Source: Toxoplasma gondii ME49 (Eukaryota > Apicomplexa > Conoidasida > Eucoccidiorida > Sarcocystidae). Taken from it: DNA of 64,000 bases. The translations under genes were made by a program, and so were the position numbers. The DNA lies in NCBI RefSeq assembly GCF_000006565.2, contig NC_031478.1, positions 1 through 64,000 on the forward strand. Direction: 5' to 3'. Shown piece after piece: positions 58,286 through 64,000 of this stretch. A model generated the notes under the pieces. The model saw nothing but the letters and a program-made list of their open reading frames with translations, did no database searches and was not told where the DNA came from. Position 1 is the first letter of the stretch; each line of letters starts with the position of its first letter.

Positions 58286-59060
58286 AAATTACGGGAAGAT
58301 CCAGAACAACGGGTGGCTCGATGCAGAGGCGAAATGCAGTCTTATCCGTCAGTATAATCTATCAGTGCGCAGTCACTGCACCCGTGTCACCGCGTACAGT
58401 CTTCAAGAACACATGAAACGAAACAGTCATGATCAATATTAAGCGAGAAGTCATGGAATAACAATTTCTACGGCCAAATTGCCGACAGGTTCCGTAACAT
58501 AACAAGGAAGCAATCTGTGCCCCTGTAAGTGAGTTCAACATGTAGTGCTTTGCACGTTCATCGGCGAAGCACACATTTTGTGATGACCACATCCCCCAAT
58601 CCTCCATCGCTTTTTTAAAACTGGAAGGTAGGCGTAACAATCGCGAGACTAGAGAGACACGTTGTGCGTACGAAATATGTGTACTTATATCCCTTTTCCC
58701 CGCTGGCATATCAGACCAGCTCACTGCTGAGAAAAGCTTCCTTGTTTGAAGAAGTCATCGGGAAGATATAAGTTTGTTTCTTCCGTGACACACGGCGAAG
58801 GCAATGGATCGCCTGCAGTGCACGATCAGAATAGCTTTCAGTGACCCCACGAAGTATGCTGAGGCACGGATGATGATATAGCATTGCATCCTTCTGTGTA
58901 CTGTTCAATTGCCCGTTACCTCATGTTGACGCAACGCTATACTAGGCTACGTTCCTTCAGCGTACCCATTGCACAGGTCTAATGTAGACGACTTGCTACT
59001 GTTCCGGTTTCATCGAGAGTAAAAGGGAAGAAGTGTACGCACAACCAGCTCCCGAAAGAA

Positions 59061-59465
59061 GTGACAGTTTGCCCATATATCAGTCGCCGCAAGGATGAGA
59101 TTGTGTGTCCTGTCTATTCACTGATCGCAGCTACGCAGCAGCCCGCTGCGGCCTCAGGTCGAGTGGCTCTTTTCATGCGTGCTTACGACCTGTATTTTAG
59201 AGCAGGTTGTACGGCGTGGCTGTCAATGTCGACTTCCGTCAGGTGTAGAGTAGTGAACTCGAAAACGCTAACGGATGCTATCACTTTAGTCTACTGCTCC
59301 AAAGTACGGGACATCTGCAGATTGGTAAGCGGCACCAAGGTAAACTTTGTGCTCACCTTCTTCGCCTTGAGACATCGGTCCGAGCGAGATATAATGGAAA
59401 CCATCCGTGTCCTTTTAGTAGAAAGCGTTTACTCCGTGAACAACGCCGAGATCTCTTCAGCGTAG
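59061..59465 (+). other. 134-codon frame, partner of 9591-10037
   Basis: This frame opens at GTG. The ATG used in copy A is ATA here, and about 95 bp of different sequence replaces the A leader. The last 110 codons align without indels, ending in NNAEISSA. See the copy A entry for the codon-position count, which argues for neutral drift. Confidence 0.2.
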
Positions 59466-60830
59466 GCAGCCAAGGTAGCCTCAGCGACTCGGCAGCCACC
59501 TTCCTGATTGTATCCGTCTGAATCATTTTCGGTTCGCTGGAGTCCATCGAGAGCTTTGCGGTGTTGTCACACGGAAAAACTTGGAGTGGTTCGTACCCCT
59601 GGCAAACACACGTCCTTCCACGGGACTATGGTGTCCGTAGACACAACCACATGGCTAATCCCATGACACTTCGCAAGATATCCACGCTGTCGCATCTCAA
59701 AAAAACAATTAAGGACTCACATTCTTTGACTCATAAGTGCAACAAAGCTGCTGCAGCTATTGCACAAAGGGCGACAACGAATGGGTGGAGACGTCCAGAA
59801 TAACCAATGAACGTCTTTTCACCTGAGAAAATACACACCTGAGTTTTCAGATTTTGGAGATAGCTCAGAGAAGGTCGCGCTGTGACGTCCCTCAGCAAGG
59901 TATGTTCCTCCAGTCCAGTACCGTGTCGATGTGAAGACGACTATTGCCACTTCGTTTACCCCAAAAACAGCATTCGCCATCGTCAAGTGGCGGTCACGAC
60001 AATGAGCATTCAAACTCGTCTGCTATAGCTTGCGCGCCGTCTTGCCTAATTGAGACGCCACCTTCCTGGACGGCAGGTGCCTTCGCGCGAGTCGACAAAA
60101 ACTCGTAACAATCTGCCGACTCTACCATTCCCCTGCAACAGGAAGTGATGCTTTAGTAGCTGCCCTTCAGTCACCGAAAGGCGAATTTCTATTGGCGAAT
60201 CAACAATAACGCACGAAATGTTCATCATCAGTAAGTACGCGCTCGGGGCTTGCATCGTGATATCGAACACAAACACAAGTTGTATAAAAGGTTGTCGACA
60301 CTAAGATATTGCATTTGAGGACGAATTTCAGGAAAGCGTGTCTGCACAGAAAAAACATTTATCAGTAATGTTTCGTCAGCACGTCACAGCGTGTGTCCTC
60401 ACAAAGGCTGTGGTTGTGTGTGATAACGGACTGACACCAAATCGTCTTACAATCTTCCATGTCAATTGGAAAATGCGCGTTCGACCCATTTCCGGAACAA
60501 AACTAGCGGGAGGCTATTTGGTCTTTTATCCTGAAAACGTGATAATTAGTCCTGCGAGGCCCCCTGCCTCCAAAAGGATGTCTTACGAAGTGCTGGCATG
60601 TGCGGCTGTTTCACCCAACGCGTGACAATCCAAACAACAGCCCACTGACCTTTTGACCCACAGTTGCATATTCACTACCATCTAGTAACCAAACTCGATA
60701 CTTTTTCAGCTTTGGCACTCGCCAAAAGGGCTCCAGCAAGCTCATGCACGCTTAACTGTGCCCAGCTGGTTCCATTGTAGAGATTAGCTTCGGGAATAGT
60801 GGGATGATCAAAGGCACTCGCAAATGAAGA

Positions 60831-61238
60831 GTGATGTATGCCACATATTCAGCCCGCTACGTGAGACCAACCTGGTTCGGAAGTGACACACCTGTCAAAG
60901 CGCCCCCGTTCTCTCTCAGAGCGATTAACCGTCCGCACCACGTACCGCTAGAAGCTGTGTTTCGGCGTCGACAGCGTGGAATATTTAGAAATGTACAGAG
61001 TATGCTGCCCATAAATCTCTTGAGCGCTCTAAGTGTACACCTGATCGTTCTGCCATGTTCGCACCATTATGTTAGGAACAACACAAAACCTCTGAGTACT
61101 TCTATTATACAAGAGTCGTGTTTCTTCCGCTCAGCGTTCTTGTGGAGGCATCGTAGATCCAGTCAGCTGTCTACTAGTGTTCGTCCTTCTCGTAGCCATA
61201 GTCACACATACGCATGTGGTTTCCGGTGGAGTCTGTAA
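60831..61238 (+). other. 135-codon frame, partner of 11489-11818
   Basis: This frame starts with ATG ATG. The N-terminal 30 residues (SARYVRPTWFGSDTPVKAPPF) are open here but closed by a TGA in copy A. The rest differs from A at about a dozen positions. No domain is recognised. If any gene in the duplication is still intact, this copy is among the better candidates. Confidence 0.22.
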
Positions 61239-61619
61239 TTTAATTCGAAGCAACGTGACGGGCGATGTGGACAAGGCTCGAAGCAGTCTTCATCTGAATG
61301 GCGGCACCACATTCGTCAACGACTCCCGTCTTAATAACCGATACGGCACTCTCACAGTGCCCAAGTAGCCACAGCAAGACCAAGCAAAATGAGCCTGATA
61401 CGGTTGACCCTTGAGCGGTGAAGCTGCGATTGATTTGAAACTCCGAATCAGGAAGACGGTACGACGACAGGCAGAATCACAACACTGTTTTCCAGTGAAC
61501 AGCTCCAGCACTATCTCTCGCAAAATCGTCTTGGAGCAAAAAAATCCGGAACCGCTCTTGTGTGTGGGAGGACCACAAGAAGCCAGGAGGGGTTCTGAGT
61601 ACAGACGGTGTGCCTCTCT

Positions 61620-64000
61620 CCACAGCAACAATCTTGCCTGAGGTAAACTCCATATTCCCCACACATGACGAATAGGTGGCGCTCCGTACATCCAATGGTT
61701 TCCTGAGTTTTTGCCTCTCTCTCTCTCGGGCTCTCATATGCGTGTATGCATGTGTACAATAGCGATGCATCGCCTGAACAACGGGGCAGCCCGTGCTGTG
61801 ATTACGACCCAGACAAGTACCGTTCAACATTGATTTGTGCTGCCCCTCACTTGCCGCAATCCATTTTATATGTGACAATTCTGAGTACCTGCTGACAAGG
61901 CACTGTCGTGTTTGCTGAGACACGACGTAGCCTGTGTGCGTTCCGTATCCTGAGTCCCCTCCGCCTAAACTGACAAGGGCTGTTGGTGCACCCCGACGCA
62001 TCATATCCGTTCCTCACAACTCTGAATTTTTTTTTGTGAGGCTGCTACACTCTTCAGCGGTTTGAGACATTCCTCGCTACTCAGCGGCGAGACAGGAGGA
62101 ACCAAATACACATGTCTTAGGCGCTGGCACAGTGACCGGTGATACATCTCGTGATGGCCACGTTTTTGCGCGTGTTTAGGACAGCCATGCAATTCTAGTT
62201 GAAAAAACTCCAATTCACTATCGGAACCTCTTCGTACTGTAGTCCCGTCACTTACTTTTTGAGAGTTGATTGCCCATGTGGTTCTCGAAGTACTGTTTGG
62301 GCACATAATTCTTTACCATTCCCAGTACCAGATCCACGTTTCAGGTGTGGCATTGAGCACGGGCCTTCTGGAACTATAGTTTCATGCCAGGCGAAGAACG
62401 AGTGCCGATTTCTACTCCCCAAATGTTCAGTCTCTCATCGGTGGACCGCTGAGTTTGTCCCAATATGCAAGCTTCCGTTGTTGGCACCTGGGCTGACCAT
62501 CAGCTGAATAAATAGTGCTACAAACGACGGCAGCACCGTTTCAGCGTATTCACTTTCTCTGTGCGCCCGCTGAATGTGGGTAGACATTGATACGAAGCGG
62601 CACGTGCTCAGGTATGCGGTGAAATGTGCGCTCGTAAAGACACATGACAAATGTCCACGCGCTCTTGACCGGCTCTGTAGAAGGCGCTATGGAGAACTAG
62701 TTCTTGATCCTGTAGGCAAGCCCTATTTTTCCAATTTATTCCAGTGGCAGAAACGTACTTCCTGTTCATTGAGGTCGCATGACAACGTAAACATGGGATA
62801 GTGGAATCTGCGAATCTCTCACGCGCTTCATGGATTCTATGTACGAGAACAGAAAACCGACCAAGCCGGAAAAATATTCATAAATCAATTGAATTCTGCG
62901 TCATGGCGCACTATTTATTATCTACGCCAACACACCGAGTGGAACATTTTTCCAAGCATTCAAACCGGTACCGTCGACATGAACAAGATGAGGTAGCCGC
63001 ATCGCAAAACGAGATTGCAGCCGCTCTCTTTCCTCACATCGTACTAAGCAAATACTGTCTCGTTACAACTGATCCGCGATCGCGAACTGTGTATGTCTGG
63101 ATATAACTTCAGTTATGAGATAAAAGCTGTCAAAGGAGGTAACCTGCGCGACCACCAAAGAACAAAATCATCGAAACCGAGCTGGCAGGAAAGAAGCGAA
63201 TCAAACAAGCGTTCTTTTAAAGTTGCAATAGTAACGATGTGAAAATCCGCAAGTTTCAGGCGATCTCTGTAAGCTCTCCAGTGCATTACGTGCTGATGTC
63301 GGACCTGGGCCAGTTACGTAGTATATTTACAGGAGAGTTCTAACGCATCGATGTGTCTCACTAATATAAATACTATTTGCCTATCTCTTTGAGTAGTGGA
63401 AAAGATACGAAGGCTGTGATGGCGACGTTTAAGCCTTCCGCCTCCATGAACTCCCATCTTCTCCACCAGAGCTGGTAGAAAAAAGCCACCTTCACCTTAA
63501 GTAAGAAGACCGGTTTGTCACATACCAACACCATCACCTGAAGTGGCTACAAACGCGCAACTCAGTTGTCAATAGGCCACAGGCGGAATAATTGATACAT
63601 GCATGTTTCGAACTGACCGTGACTATTTAAGAGGGGCACCTTGGTACAACGCGCGAATTCGAGCCTTACGCGGCAGCCACCACGGCCGCAGTAGCATTGT
63701 ATTGAGTGCGTGTGGATGTTACATGTACGTGCGACGATGACGGGGGCGCAGGAGAGCAACGCTCGACCGTGGTAGATAAAACAAAGCACCATTCGTCGAT
63801 TTCCAACAGAGGTCAGCAGTGACGTTATGCCTGAAGTTACGTGTGTATTGCTTTGATCCAAACGTACCGTCACGCCATCCTGAAGCGAAGGCCCACTATA
63901 TAAGACGACAATGACGTTCCAGCGAATCCGTTAGTCAAACAGAGCTTTTTTTCTGAGACTGTATTGCGTATCTGTGCATTTAGTCAGGTGAAGTATTGGC
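61620..64000. other. Right flank, seen once in the window
   Basis: No partner exists in the window. It contains a short CT run near 61710. It has overlapping frames: 61477-62004 (-, 175 codons, partly in copy B sequence), 62199-62507 (+, Cys-containing, not ATG-started), 62574-62801 (+, from an ATG; CALVKTHDKCPRALDRLC and a basic centre) and 62801-63106 (+). 63110-63560 shows nothing. 63562-63873 (-) is a further unrecognised 103-codon frame. Confidence 0.4.

Larger units (their letters stand above)
51471..61620 (+). repeat. 10-kb segmental duplication, copy B
   Basis: This is the direct repeat of 2218-12199. It contains about 1.1 kb at 57190-58285 that is missing from copy A near 8950. It lacks about 380 bp present in A. 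Breakpoints are sharp: at 61620 the sequence CTCTCTCCAC continues with unrelated DNA. Like copy A it follows a satellite array with a degenerate edge, so array plus block are arranged the same way twice. Confidence 0.9.

Noticed and set aside
61700..61760. Microsatellite of CT repeats
   Set aside because: Only about seven CT dinucleotides in a row; too short to call a feature.

Overview
The window reads as a repeat-rich eukaryotic chromosome segment, probably subtelomeric or heterochromatic. There are no operons, ribosome-binding sites, insertion sequences or dense long reading frames. Two assembly gaps (runs of N) fall inside repeats. Relics of the TTTAGGG/CCCTAAA telomere repeat occur near 3.1, 15.2-15.4, 16.3 and 52.4 kb. 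Balanced base composition, that telomere motif and roughly 350-bp satellites fit a coccidian apicomplexan (Toxoplasma/Neospora group). This is an inference at perhaps 50%, because plants, algae and other alveolates share the telomere motif. No gene could be assigned to a known family.

Layout. 1-1865: end of a 708-bp tandem satellite, running off the left edge. 1866-2640: degenerate relatives of it. 2218-12199: copy A of a roughly 10-kb segmental duplication. 12199-18660: mostly single-copy sequence, with a candidate secreted-repeat protein on the minus strand at its left edge and degenerate telomere repeats at 15.2-15.4 kb. 18660-45180: a mosaic of dispersed and tandem repeat units about 1.6-2.9 kb long. 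At least 13 places carry the same short core, which on the minus strand looks like an exon end followed by a GTAGG/GTAAG splice donor. 45455-50800: a clean array of about 14 copies of a 370-bp satellite. 50800-51900: degenerate monomers. 51471-61620: copy B of the 10-kb duplication, direct orientation. 61620-64000: sequence seen only once here.

The satellites (708 and 370 bp) and the degenerate monomers beside both 10-kb copies share one core, so they are one superfamily. Each 10-kb copy follows a satellite array, so the larger unit is 'satellite array + 10-kb block', present twice.

Many open frames exist, but most are satellite or antisense shadows. Hand-counted substitutions between repeat copies fall evenly over codon positions, so most frames look neutral. 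The most gene-like frames are a 213-aa frame at 30136-30777 (+), a 175-aa frame at 33079-33606 (-), a 139-aa frame with 15-aa repeats at 12199-12618 (-), and minus-strand fragments at 19.2, 26.2, 35.4 and 37.0 kb that may be remains of one decayed, spliced, beta-rich family.
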